From: an uncultured Kiritimatiellota bacterium
Lineage (GTDB): Bacteria; Verrucomicrobiota; Kiritimatiellia; RFP12; UBA1067
Assembly: GCA_934654805.1 (NCBI GenBank)
Contig: CAKUGW010000038.1
Coordinates: 1-25,060, forward strand
Reading direction: 5' to 3'
Length of the DNA stretch: 25,060 nt
Each line of letters starts with the position of its first letter. The stretch's first letter is position 1. The position numbers and the translations under genes were made by a program. The notes below the pieces were generated by a model. The model made no database searches, had not been told where the DNA came from, and worked only from the letters and a program-made list of their open reading frames with translations. Shown here one piece after another: positions 13,950-21,569 of the stretch.

Positions 13950-15887
13950 ATGGCAAAAGTACTTGGTATTGACCTTGGCACGACGAACAGCTGCATGGCG
14001 GTGATGGAAGGCGGCGAGGCGACGGTCATCCCGAACAAGGAGGGCGCGCGGACGACGCCGTCGATCGTGGCGTTCACGAAGACGGGCGAGATCCTGGTCG
14101 GCCAGGCGGCGAAGCGCCAGGCCGTGACGAACCCGAAGTCGACGATCTACTCCATCAAGCGCTTCATCGGCCGTCGCTTCAGCGAGATGACGGACGAGAT
14201 CAAGATGGTCCCCTACGAGGTCGTCGCGGCGCCGAACGGCGATGCGGCCGTGAAGGTGAACGACAAGATCTACACGGCGCAGGAGATTTCCGCGATGGTC
14301 CTCCGCAAGCTGAAGGAGGACGCGGAGGCGTTTCTCGGCGAGAAGATCACGGAGGCCGTCATCACGGTCCCGGCGTACTTCAATGACCAGCAGCGCCAGG
14401 CGACGAAGGACGCGGGCAAGATCGCGGGCCTTGACGTCAAGCGCATCGTGAACGAGCCGACGGCGGCCTCGCTCGCCTACGGCCTCGACAAGAAGAAAAA
14501 CGAGAAGATCGCGGTCTACGACTTCGGCGGCGGCACGTTCGACATCTCGATCCTCGACATCGGCGACGGCGTCTTCGAGGTGAAGGCCACGAACGGCGAC
14601 ACGCACCTCGGCGGCGACGACCTCGACCAGGCGATCATGAAGTGGATGATCGAGGACTTCAAGGCCCAGCAGGGCATCGACCTCGGCAACGACATGATGG
14701 CCCTCCAGCGCCTGAAGGAAGAGGCCGAGAAGGCGAAATGCGCCCTGTCGAGCGCGACGACCTACGACATCAACCTGCCGTTCATCACGGCGGACGCGAC
14801 GGGGCCGAAGCACCTGACGGCGACGCTGACGCGCTCGAAACTCGAGACGCTGACGATGGATCTCGTGAACCGCACCGCCGAGCCGTGCCGCAAGTGCATG
14901 GCGGACGCGGAGCTCTCGACGGTCGACGAGGTCGTCCTCGTCGGCGGCCAGACGCGCATGCCGCTCATTCAGGAGAAGGCGAAGAGCCTCTTCAACAAGG
15001 AGCCGCACAAGGGCGTCAACCCGGACGAGGTCGTCGCGATGGGCGCGGCCATTCAGGGCGGCATCCTGAAGGGCGAGGTGAAGGACGTGCTCCTTCTCGA
15101 CGTGACCCCGCTGACGCTCGGCATCGAGACGCTCGGCGGCGTGCTGACCCCGCTGATCGAGCGCAACACGACGATCCCGACGAAGAAGTCGCAGGTCTTC
15201 TCGACGGCGGCGGACAACCAGCCGGCCGTGACGATCGCGATCTTCCAGGGCGACCGCAAGATGGCGCGCGACAACAAGGCGCTCGGCAACTTCAACCTTG
15301 ACGGCATTCCGCCGGCGCCGCGTGGCGTCCCGCAGATCGAGGTGACGTTCGACATCGACGCCAACGGCATCCTCAACGTCTCGGCGAAGGATCTCGGCAC
15401 CCAGAAGGAGCAGAAGATCACGATCACTGCGGCGGGCGGCCTCTCGAAGGAGGAGATCGAGAAGATGCGCAAGGACGCCGAGGCCCACGCGGCCGAGGAC
15501 GAGCGGCGCCACGCCGAAGTCGAGGACCGCAACAAGGCGGACGGCCTGGCCTTCCAGGTCGAGAAGACGCTCCGTGAGTCCGGCGACAAGATCGCCGCCG
15601 ACAAGAAGGCGCCGGTCGAGGCCGCGCTCAAGGAGCTCAAGGACCTGCTCGCGAAGCAGCCGCCGGCCCCGATCGCCGACATCAAGGCGAAACAGGAGGC
15701 GCTCATGAAGGCGATGGAGCCCGTCGCGCAGGAGATGTACGCCAGCGCGCAGGCCGCGCAGGGCGCCGCCGGCGCGAACCCGGGGGCCAACCCCGGCGCG
15801 GGCACGCCGCCGCCGAACGGCGAGCCGCCGAAGGGCGACAAGAAGGGCGGCGATGACGTCGTCGACGCCGACTTCACGATGAAGTAA
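13950..15887 (+). CDS. dnaK: Chaperone protein DnaK (Hsp70)
   Basis: A 645-residue ATP-dependent chaperone of full length. The nucleotide-binding domain has GIDLGTTNSCMAVMEGG, AVITVPAYFNDQQRQATKDAG, VNEPTAASLAYGL, VYDFGGGTFDISI and VVLVGGQTRMP. The linker VLLLDVTPLTLGIETLGG leads to the substrate-binding domain, and the tail is Gly/Ala/Pro-rich and ends in DVVDADFTMK. grpE and dnaJ are not adjacent; groES and groEL follow. A sigma-54-type promoter precedes it. The ribosome binding site is weak (GAGAAAAG). Confidence 0.98.
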   Translation: MAKVLGIDLGTTNSCMAVMEGGEATVIPNKEGARTTPSIVAFTKTGEILVGQAAKRQAVTNPKSTIYSIKRFIGRRFSEMTDEIKMVPYEVVAAPNGDAAVKVNDKIYTAQEISAMVLRKLKEDAEAFLGEKITEAVITVPAYFNDQQRQATKDAGKIAGLDVKRIVNEPTAASLAYGLDKKKNEKIAVYDFGGGTFDISILDIGDGVFEVKATNGDTHLGGDDLDQAIMKWMIEDFKAQQGIDLGNDMMALQRLKEEAEKAKCALSSATTYDINLPFITADATGPKHLTATLTRSKLETLTMDLVNRTAEPCRKCMADAELSTVDEVVLVGGQTRMPLIQEKAKSLFNKEPHKGVNPDEVVAMGAAIQGGILKGEVKDVLLLDVTPLTLGIETLGGVLTPLIERNTTIPTKKSQVFSTAADNQPAVTIAIFQGDRKMARDNKALGNFNLDGIPPAPRGVPQIEVTFDIDANGILNVSAKDLGTQKEQKITITAAGGLSKEEIEKMRKDAEAHAAEDERRHAEVEDRNKADGLAFQVEKTLRESGDKIAADKKAPVEAALKELKDLLAKQPPAPIADIKAKQEALMKAMEPVAQEMYASAQAAQGAAGANPGANPGAGTPPPNGEPPKGDKKGGDDVVDADFTMK

Positions 15888-15896
15888 AGGAGAAAA

Positions 15897-15943
15897 TGAT
15901 CGAATAATCGAATCGGCGAATGTTCGATTCGGTTATTCGGTCA
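15897..15943 (+). other. 19-bp hairpin between dnaK and groES
   Basis: TGATCGAATAATCGAATCG (15897-15915) can pair with CGATTCGGTTATTCGGTCA (15925-15943) over 19 bp, with only G-T wobbles, around a 9-nt loop. The AT-rich repeats that follow end in a T-rich stretch rather than an immediate T run, so it may be a terminator, an attenuator or an mRNA-stabilising element. Confidence 0.75.
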
Positions 15944-15988
15944 TTCGACAATTCGACAATTCGATTATTCGATTATTCGATTATTATT
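15901..15988 (+). repeat. 8-bp tandem repeat (TCGATTAT/TCGACAAT family)
   Basis: After the hairpin, units of 8 bp repeat as TCGACAAT twice and TCGATTAT three times. Variants of the same unit (TCGAATAA, TCGAATCG, TCGATTCG) form the hairpin arms. The tract is strikingly AT-rich compared with neighbouring genes. Confidence 0.85.
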
Positions 15989-16025
15989 TTTATTCACGTC
16001 TCAAACCGAAAGGAAAAAACAAAAC

Positions 16026-16313
16026 ATGAACATCAGACCCCTGGGTGATCGCGTTCTCGTCGAACCGATCGAAGAGAAGGAACAGACCGTCGGCGGCATC
16101 ATCATCCCCGACTCGGCGAAGGAGAAGCCCATGCAGGGCAAGGTCATCGCCGTCGGCAAGAAGCTCGACAAGGACGGCAAGGAAATCGCGTTCGACGTCA
16201 AGAAGGGCGACACCGTCCTGCTGCCGAAGTACGGCGGCACGGAAGTGAAGATCAACGACAAGAAGCTTCAGCTCGTGAGGGAAGAAGACCTCTTGGGCGT
16301 GATCGAGAAGTAA
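16026..16313 (+). CDS. groES: Co-chaperonin GroES (Hsp10)
   Basis: A 95-residue heptameric lid of the GroEL chamber. It has IRPLGDRVLVEPIEEKEQTVGGIIIPDSAKEKP (the mobile loop lies between EEKEQTVGG and IIIPD), KVIAVGKK and KKGDTVLLPKYGGTEVKINDKK. Length is standard. GAAAGGAAAAAA before the ATG is a clear ribosome site, like those before the 63-residue gene at 21570 and the YcfL-like gene. groEL follows after 130 nt. Confidence 0.98.
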   Translation: MNIRPLGDRVLVEPIEEKEQTVGGIIIPDSAKEKPMQGKVIAVGKKLDKDGKEIAFDVKKGDTVLLPKYGGTEVKINDKKLQLVREEDLLGVIEK

Positions 16314-16314
16314 A

Positions 16315-16402
16315 GGGCAAAAGGAAGAGGTAAAAAGGAAGAAGGAAGAAGTAGTGAAAGTTCCTCACCTTTTCCTTTTTGCCTCAGTCTTCTTCCTTGC
16401 CC
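16315..16402 (+). other. Long imperfect hairpin with purine/pyrimidine repeat arms between groES and groEL
   Basis: The outer arms GGGCAA-AA-GGAAGA (16315-16328) and TCTTCCTTGCCC (16391-16402) pair apart from a 2-nt bulge. The inner arms run from 16329 to 16345 and 16368 to 16383 and pair with two wobbles and one bulge. The left arm is the same purine tract type as at 732-776. It could separate groES and groEL expression or protect mRNA ends. Confidence 0.65.
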
Positions 16403-16443
16403 CAACGGAATGTCAATAACAGGCAAAAGAAAGGCAATCTAAA

Positions 16444-18078
16444 ATGGCTAAGCAGATGAAGTTCGACGCGGATGCGCGTCAGAAGATTCTCGCCGGCGTC
16501 GAGAAGCTCTCGAACGCCGTCACCTCGACCCTCGGCCCGTCCGGCCGCAACGTCATCCTCGACAAGAAGTTCGGCTCGCCGCAGATCACCAAGGACGGCG
16601 TGACCGTCGCGAAGGAGATCGAGCTGCCCGACCCGTTCGAGAACATGGGCGCGCAGATGGTGAAGGAAGTCGCCTCGAAGACGAACGACGTCGCGGGCGA
16701 CGGCACGACGACGGCGACGCTCCTCGCCGAGGCGATCTACCGCGAGGGCCTGAAGAACCTCACGGCCGGCGCGAACGGCATGGCGCTGAAGCGCGGCATC
16801 GACAAGGCGACCGGCGCGGTCGTGGACGCGATCGCGAAGCTCTCCAAGAAGGTGAAGTCGGCGGACGAGATCGCGCAGGTCGCGACGCTCTCGGCCAACG
16901 GCGACGAGGAGATCGGCAAGATGATCTCCGAGGCGATGGAGAAGGTCGGCAAGGAAGGCACGATCACGGTCGAGGAGGCCAAGACCCTCGAAAGCTCGCT
17001 CGACGTCGTCGAGGGCATGCAGTTCGACAAGGGCTACCTCTCGCCGTACTTCGTGACGAACCCGGACGCGATGGAGTGCGAGCTCGAAAACCCGTTCATC
17101 CTCCTCTTCGAGAAGAAGATCTCGAACCTCCAGGACATGCTGCCGCTCCTGCAGGCGGTCGCGAAGTCGGGCCGTCCGCTCATGATCATCGCCGAGGACG
17201 TCGAGGGAGAGGCGCTCGCGACGCTCGTCGTGAACAAGCTGCGCGGCACGTTCCAGGTCTGCGCCGTCAAGGCGCCGGGCTTCGGTGACCGCCGGAAGGC
17301 GATCCTCGAGGACATCGCGATCCTGACGGGCGGCAAGCTCATCAGCGAGGACATCGGCATCAAGCTCGAGAGCGTGACGGTTGACATGCTCGGCCGCGCG
17401 AAGAAGGTCGTCGTCGACAAGGACAACACGACCGTCGTCGAGGGCCTCGGCAAGTCGGCCGACATCAAGGCGCGCGTCGAGCAGATCAAGCGCCAGATCG
17501 AGGAGACGACCTCCGACTACGACCGCGAGAAGCTCCAGGAGCGCCTCGCGAAGCTCGCGGGCGGCGTCGCGCTCATCAAGGTCGGCGCGGCGACGGAAGC
17601 CGCGATGAAGGAGAAGAAGGACCGCGTCGACGACGCCCTCCACGCGACCCGCGCGGCCGTCGAGGAAGGCATCGTCCCGGGCGGCGGCGTCGCCTACCTC
17701 CGCTGCCAGAAGGCGATCGACGCCCTCCAGCTCGAAGGCGACGAGAAGGTCGGTGCGGCGATCATCGCCCGCGCGATCGAGGCGCCGCTCCGCAAGCTCG
17801 TCGACAACGCCGGCATCGAGGCCGCGCTCGTCATCGCCAACGTCAAGAAGGCGACGGGCACGAACGGCTACAACGTGCGCACCGGCGAGTACGTCGACAT
17901 GCTCAAGGCGGGCGTCGTCGATCCGGCGAAGGTCACGCGCTCGGCGCTGCAGAACGCGGCGTCCATCGCGGGCCTGCTGCTGACGACCGACTGCATGGTC
18001 ACGGACATCCCGGAGAAGAAGGATGCCTGCGGCTGCGGCGGCCACGGCGGCGCGCCGGACATGGGCGGCATGATGTAA
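16444..18078 (+). CDS. groEL: Chaperonin GroEL (Hsp60)
   Basis: A 544-residue ATP-driven folding chamber subunit of full length. It has KFDADARQKILAGVEKLSNAV, TLGPSGRNVILDKKFGSPQITKDGVTVAKEIEL, NDVAGDGTTTATLLAEAI, the apical-domain APGFGDRRKAILEDIAILTGG, and EEGIVPGGGVAYLR. The C-terminal tail has CGCGGHGGAPDMGGMM, ending in the usual GGM-rich form but with three cysteines near it. GAAAGG precedes the start. An inverted repeat with terminator character follows the stop. Confidence 0.98.
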   Translation: MAKQMKFDADARQKILAGVEKLSNAVTSTLGPSGRNVILDKKFGSPQITKDGVTVAKEIELPDPFENMGAQMVKEVASKTNDVAGDGTTTATLLAEAIYREGLKNLTAGANGMALKRGIDKATGAVVDAIAKLSKKVKSADEIAQVATLSANGDEEIGKMISEAMEKVGKEGTITVEEAKTLESSLDVVEGMQFDKGYLSPYFVTNPDAMECELENPFILLFEKKISNLQDMLPLLQAVAKSGRPLMIIAEDVEGEALATLVVNKLRGTFQVCAVKAPGFGDRRKAILEDIAILTGGKLISEDIGIKLESVTVDMLGRAKKVVVDKDNTTVVEGLGKSADIKARVEQIKRQIEETTSDYDREKLQERLAKLAGGVALIKVGAATEAAMKEKKDRVDDALHATRAAVEEGIVPGGGVAYLRCQKAIDALQLEGDEKVGAAIIARAIEAPLRKLVDNAGIEAALVIANVKKATGTNGYNVRTGEYVDMLKAGVVDPAKVTRSALQNAASIAGLLLTTDCMVTDIPEKKDACGCGGHGGAPDMGGMM

Positions 18079-18099
18079 GCCGTCTCTCGGCAAAGGCAC

Positions 18100-18131
18100 G
18101 GAAGGGCGTCTCCTCACGGGGGCGCCCTTCC
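18100..18131 (+). terminator. Probable terminator after groEL
   Basis: GGAAGGGCGTC (18100-18110) pairs with GGCGCCCTTCC (18121-18131) over 11 bp with one wobble. The following TGTTTCC is only weakly T-rich, so termination may be partial. Confidence 0.65.
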
Positions 18132-18144
18132 TGTTTCCTGAAAA

Positions 18145-18153
18145 TGGTATAAT
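18145..18153 (+). promoter_or_regulatory. Extended -10 promoter of rsmE
   Basis: TGG plus TATAAT (18148-18153), then CTGCGGC and an ATG at 18161. That ATG opens a 7-codon frame rather than rsmE itself, whose start is at 18181. The transcript should begin at or next to 18161. Confidence 0.7.
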
Positions 18154-18160
18154 CTGCGGC

Positions 18161-18184
18161 ATGAAAATCGGAGTCGGAAGATGA
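18161..18184 (+). CDS. Possible 7-codon leaderless upstream ORF overlapping rsmE
   Basis: ATG at 18161 follows the promoter box by 7 nt, as at true leaderless starts in this window, and encodes MKIGVGR. Its TGA stop (18182-18184) overlaps the rsmE ATG (18181) as ATGA. It also contains GGAG (18170-18173), 7 nt before the rsmE start. It may therefore be only the rsmE leader with its ribosome site, or a mini-ORF that couples translation to rsmE. Confidence 0.35.
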   Translation: MKIGVGR

Positions 18185-18906
18185 ACCGCATCCTCTTTGA
18201 GGCGGATGAGCTCGTCGCGGGTGTCGCCACGGTCGGCGGCGCGCGTGCCGAGCACATCCGCCGTGTGCTGCACGGCGAAGTCGGCCAGGTGCTGAAGACG
18301 GGCGAGGTCGATGGGAAAATCGGCAGAGGTGAAATTGTCGAGCTTGCGGAGTCAGTCAAGATCCGCGTCCACCACACCGAAGAGCCGCTGCGCCCGTGGG
18401 CCGATCTCATCCTCGCGCCGCCCCGTCCGCGCGTTCTGAAGCGGCTCTTGCCGCAGCTCGCGACGCTCGGCGTCAGGCGAATCATCCTTGTGGGGGCCGC
18501 GAAGGTCGAGAAGGATTTCTGGGGGGCGACGCTGCTCAAGGAGGAGAACTATCGTCCGCTGCTGATCGACGGACTGATGCAGGGTTGCGCCTCGTCGATT
18601 GTCCCGACAATCAGCGTGCGCCGCAATTTCCGGCGTTTCGCTGCCGATGAGCTGGATGCGCTGTTCCCGACCTCCCGTCGGTTGGTCGCGCATCCCGCGA
18701 ACAGGGGGTGTTCGCGGCGGTCGGCCGTGCAGATGTCCGATGGGCGGCCCCTGCTCCTCGCCATCGGGCCGGAGGGCGGCTGGACGGACGAGGAAGTCGA
18801 ATGTCTGGAAGCGCATGGCTTTGCGCGCTATTCGCTGGGCGCGCGCATCCTGCGGACGGACACGGCGACCATCGCGCTCTTGGCGCAGCTGATGCCAGAG
18901 GTCTGA
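18181..18906 (+). CDS. rsmE: 16S rRNA (uracil-1498-N3)-methyltransferase RsmE
   Basis: A 241-residue SPOUT methyltransferase that adds a methyl to N3 of U1498 in the 30S decoding region. An N-terminal PUA-like part includes AEHIRRVLHGEVGQVLKTG. The knotted C-terminal domain has LLPQLATLGVRRIILVGAAKVEKDFW and the SAM-binding signature AIGPEGGWTDEEVECLEAHGFARYSLGARILRTDTA with ALLAQ. Length is normal. GGAG lies 7 nt before the ATG. It is the only gene with a Shine-Dalgarno behind this type of promoter box here. Confidence 0.95.
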   Translation: MNRILFEADELVAGVATVGGARAEHIRRVLHGEVGQVLKTGEVDGKIGRGEIVELAESVKIRVHHTEEPLRPWADLILAPPRPRVLKRLLPQLATLGVRRIILVGAAKVEKDFWGATLLKEENYRPLLIDGLMQGCASSIVPTISVRRNFRRFAADELDALFPTSRRLVAHPANRGCSRRSAVQMSDGRPLLLAIGPEGGWTDEEVECLEAHGFARYSLGARILRTDTATIALLAQLMPEV

Positions 18907-18925
18907 CGGACAGGCCGCCTTTTAT

Positions 18926-18988
18926 GCCGCAGATTGCGACCAAAGCCGAAGAACGGTCGCACGCAAGTCGGCGGCTTGCGCCTTTCCC
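18926..18988 (+). terminator. Inverted repeats after rsmE, possible terminator
   Basis: TGCGACC (18935-18941) pairs with GGTCGCA (18955-18961), inside outer arms GCCGC (18926-18930) and GCGGC (18971-18975). Alternatively CGCAAG (18963-18968) pairs with CTTGCG (18975-18980), followed by CCTTTCCC. The short T run makes termination uncertain. Confidence 0.4.
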
Positions 18989-19011
18989 ATGTGCGGCTCT
19001 CGTTAAAAATA

Positions 19012-19020
19012 TGCTATAAT
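19012..19020 (+). promoter_or_regulatory. Extended -10 box 7 nt before the unknown gene
   Basis: TGC plus TATAAT (19015-19020), then CCTGATC and the ATG at 19028, predicting a leaderless mRNA for the unknown-hslO-alr cluster. An A-rich stretch (TTAAAAAT) precedes it. Confidence 0.7.
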
Positions 19021-19027
19021 CCTGATC

Positions 19028-19582
19028 ATGAAAAAGAAAGCCGTTGAACTTCTCCTGGTGAAGGCCGAACTGACGGGCGTTCCCGAAAAGCGCCTGCTGA
19101 AGAGCCGGAACGTGGGCGTGGTCGATCTCGTCTGGCCGCGTTCGGGCGTCGCGCGCAAGTCGTCCGCGCGCGAGATGGTCTTCAGGAAGGGCCAGGCCGA
19201 CTTCTCGGACGAGGCATGGACGAAGCGCGTGCTCTTCCGCGAGGACGTGGAGGGTCGCTGCGGCCTCGCGGTGACGATTACGGAGCCGGTGTCCGTCCAG
19301 AAGGCGCGGCGGTTCCTGCGGCTTGTGGCGAAGTATGCGTTCAAGATGGGGGCGGACTTCATGGAGAAGGCGATGGTCGGCTATGCCGACGTCGCGTCCG
19401 CGCCGCTCGACGCCTTTGCGCAGATGATCGGCGAGAAGGACACGCCGAAGGCCGTCGCGCAGGGGGTCGTCGACGTGGCCGAGCTGCCGGCGGACGGTGA
19501 GGAAACGACCGTGACCGTGCCGCTGATGCGTCCGCTGACGGGCAAGGCGATCGGTTCGCTCACGCTTCTCCTGAGGGCCTGA
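19028..19582 (+). CDS. Conserved-looking protein of unknown function
   Basis: I do not recognise this 184-residue protein. It is soluble, with no signal peptide or membrane segment, and mixes basic stretches (MKKKAVELLLVKAELTG, KRLLKSRN) with a regular alpha/beta-like pattern (CGLAVTITEPVSVQKARRFLRLVAKYAFKMGADFM). No catalytic motif or metal cluster is visible. Codon and base use match the neighbours. It is first in a tight cluster: hslO starts 5 nt after its stop and alr 8 nt after hslO. The start directly follows a promoter box, supporting it as a real gene. Confidence 0.75.
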   Translation: MKKKAVELLLVKAELTGVPEKRLLKSRNVGVVDLVWPRSGVARKSSAREMVFRKGQADFSDEAWTKRVLFREDVEGRCGLAVTITEPVSVQKARRFLRLVAKYAFKMGADFMEKAMVGYADVASAPLDAFAQMIGEKDTPKAVAQGVVDVAELPADGEETTVTVPLMRPLTGKAIGSLTLLLRA

Positions 19583-19587
19583 CGAGA

Positions 19588-20361
19588 ATGAAAGACTGCC
19601 GGAACGAATGGTATGACGCCGAGAGGAAGGTCGCGGTCACGGTCGTGGACGTGACGGGGGCGGCGCAGGACCTGGCGCGGGCGCACCTGTGCGGGCCGAC
19701 GGCGGCGCACTATCTCGCGGAGGGCCTCGCGGCGGCGGCCCTGCTCGGCGCCGAGACGAGCGAGCCGGACGAGACGGTCGTCGTGCAGGTGAAATGCACG
19801 GGGCCGCTCGGCGGGCTGAACGTCGAATGCACGCGCGAGGGGACGCTGCGCGGCTACACCGAAAAGAAGATTCTCGACGACTTCGACGGCCTGGGGAAGC
19901 CGAAGGACAAGGCCGTGCTCGGCGACTGCCGGATCCAGGTCACGCGCTCCGTGCCGGGGCGCATCCTCTCGCAGGGCATTTCCAACTCGCTCGACGGCTA
20001 CTTGGCGGGATCGCTCCAGCGCAAGGCGACGATCCGGCTGGAGGCGTCCGTCTCGGACGACGTCGAGATCCTGGAGGCGCGCGGCGTGCTTGTGGAGGAG
20101 CTGCCGGACGGCTCGGACACGGGCGTCCTCGGCGTCCGCTTCAAGTCGCTTGCCGTGTCCGAGCGCAACCTGCTCAGGCAGCTCGGAATCGAAAAGGCCG
20201 AGCTGAAGAAGTCGACGCCGCTCGCCTTCAAGTGCCGCTGCTCGCCCGCGCGCGCGGCGGCGACGCTCGCGTCCCTGGGCGAGGCGGAGCGCCGGACGCT
20301 GCCGCCGACGGTCGACGTCACCTGCCACATGTGCGGCAAGACCTACACGGTGAAAGTCTGA
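19588..20361 (+). CDS. hslO: Redox-regulated chaperone Hsp33
   Basis: A 257-residue cytoplasmic holdase that is switched on by oxidation when its zinc site unfolds. The N-terminal domain has GPTAAHYLAEGLAAAALLG, VVVQVKCTGPLGGLNVECT and SVPGRILSQGISNSLDGYLAGS. The C-terminal redox switch is complete: CxC at Cys216 and Cys218, and CxxC at Cys246 and Cys249, followed by GKTYTV. It is somewhat shorter than E. coli Hsp33 (292 residues). It sits between an unknown gene and alr with 5- and 8-nt gaps, so the three are almost surely one operon. Confidence 0.95.
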   Translation: MKDCRNEWYDAERKVAVTVVDVTGAAQDLARAHLCGPTAAHYLAEGLAAAALLGAETSEPDETVVVQVKCTGPLGGLNVECTREGTLRGYTEKKILDDFDGLGKPKDKAVLGDCRIQVTRSVPGRILSQGISNSLDGYLAGSLQRKATIRLEASVSDDVEILEARGVLVEELPDGSDTGVLGVRFKSLAVSERNLLRQLGIEKAELKKSTPLAFKCRCSPARAAATLASLGEAERRTLPPTVDVTCHMCGKTYTVKV

Positions 20362-20369
20362 GGCGAACC

Positions 20370-21527
20370 ATGAAGCATCGGGTCTGGGTCGAGATCGATT
20401 TGAAGGCGCTGGTCGCCAACTACCGCAAGATCGCCGCGCACGTGAGGCCGGCGAAGGTGCTGTGCGTCCTCAAGGCGAACGCCTACGGGCTGGGCGTGGC
20501 GGATTACGCGCGGGCGCTCGCGTCGGCGGGCTGCACGGACTTCGGCGTCGCCGAGCCGTATGAGGCGATGGAGCTCCTGGGCGTCCTGCCGAAGGGGAGG
20601 GGCATCGACGTGCAGATCCTCTCGTCGGCGCTGCCGGACGAGATTCCGGCGATGGTCCGGGCGGGCGTCGTCCTGCCGGTCATCGACCTTGCGACGGCGC
20701 GGCTCATCTCCGACGCGGCCGTGCGGGCGAAGACGGTCGCGAAAGTCCACTTCAAGCTGGATACGGGCATGGGCCGCCTCGGCATCCTCGCGACGGGGCC
20801 GGGCGGCGCCGAAAACGCCCTCGCGACGATGCGCGCGGTCAAGGCCCTGCCCGGCCTCGCCTGCGAAGGGGTCTTCTCGCACTTCCCGATGGCCTACGAC
20901 CCGAAGGACCCGTTCACGAAGCGGCAGATCGCGCTCTTCAGGCGGATTGTCGCGGCGGCGGCGCGGGAAGGCCTCTCGTTCCGGAAGGTCCACATCGCCG
21001 CGTCGGACGGCATCAACAACTTCCCCGAATGCGCGCGAAAGCCGTTCACGCTCGTGCGCACGGGCATCAACCTGCACGGCTCGTTCGACCCCTACGGCAA
21101 GAAGGCCCTGAAGGTCGAGCCCGTCCTGACGCTGAAGACGCGCGTCGCGCAGGTGCGCGAGCTGCCGGCGGGGACGACGCTCGGCTACGGGCGCACGTGG
21201 TGCCTCAACGCGCCGACGAAGATCGCGACGATCTCCGCCGGGTATGCGGACGGTCTGCCGCTCGCGCTCACGAACCGCGGCAGCGTCTTCGTCGGCGGCC
21301 GCCGCTGCAAGATCGTCGGGCGCATCTCGATGGACTACACGACGGTGGACGTGTCGGACGTCCCGGACGTCAAGGCCGGCGACGAGGTCGTCTGCTTCGG
21401 CCGGTGCGGACGCGACGCGATCACGCCGGACGACTGGGCGGCCCTGAAGGGCACGCACGCCTACGACATCATCTGCTCGCTCGGCAACCGCGTCCAGCGC
21501 GTGGTGAAGGGATGCGCAAAGATGTGA
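20370..21527 (+). CDS. alr: Alanine racemase
   Basis: A 385-residue PLP enzyme that makes D-alanine for peptidoglycan. The N-terminal TIM barrel carries the PLP lysine Lys35 in VLKANAYGLG, then HFKLDTGMGRLGI and a conserved HIAASDG stretch. The C-terminal beta domain has LGYGRTW and SAGYADGLP, which holds the catalytic tyrosine, and GRISMDYTTVDVSD. Length is normal. An open frame extends far upstream through hslO, but homology and the 8-nt gap after the hslO stop fix the start at 20370. With the Mur ligase at 3414 it points to a peptidoglycan wall. Confidence 0.97.
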   Translation: MKHRVWVEIDLKALVANYRKIAAHVRPAKVLCVLKANAYGLGVADYARALASAGCTDFGVAEPYEAMELLGVLPKGRGIDVQILSSALPDEIPAMVRAGVVLPVIDLATARLISDAAVRAKTVAKVHFKLDTGMGRLGILATGPGGAENALATMRAVKALPGLACEGVFSHFPMAYDPKDPFTKRQIALFRRIVAAAAREGLSFRKVHIAASDGINNFPECARKPFTLVRTGINLHGSFDPYGKKALKVEPVLTLKTRVAQVRELPAGTTLGYGRTWCLNAPTKIATISAGYADGLPLALTNRGSVFVGGRRCKIVGRISMDYTTVDVSDVPDVKAGDEVVCFGRCGRDAITPDDWAALKGTHAYDIICSLGNRVQRVVKGCAKM

Positions 21528-21569
21528 GGCCGAGAAAGGGCAAATAAGGACCAAAAGGAAAAACACGAC

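Noticed and set aside
13673..13972. 99-residue plus-strand frame with Leu-Arg-Asp/Ala-Arg-Asp tripeptide repeats overlapping the dnaK start
   Set aside because: It is the direct result of the 9-bp repeat array being a multiple of three; it has no ribosome site, runs over the sigma-54 promoter and ends inside dnaK.
13671..15512. 613-residue minus-strand frame opposite dnaK
   Set aside because: Antisense shadow of dnaK plus the repeat array, with no recognisable domain.
13842..16025. CIRCE element (TTAGCACTC-N9-GAGTGCTAA) for HrcA control of the chaperone genes
   Set aside because: Looked for before dnaK and groES; no such inverted repeat is present.
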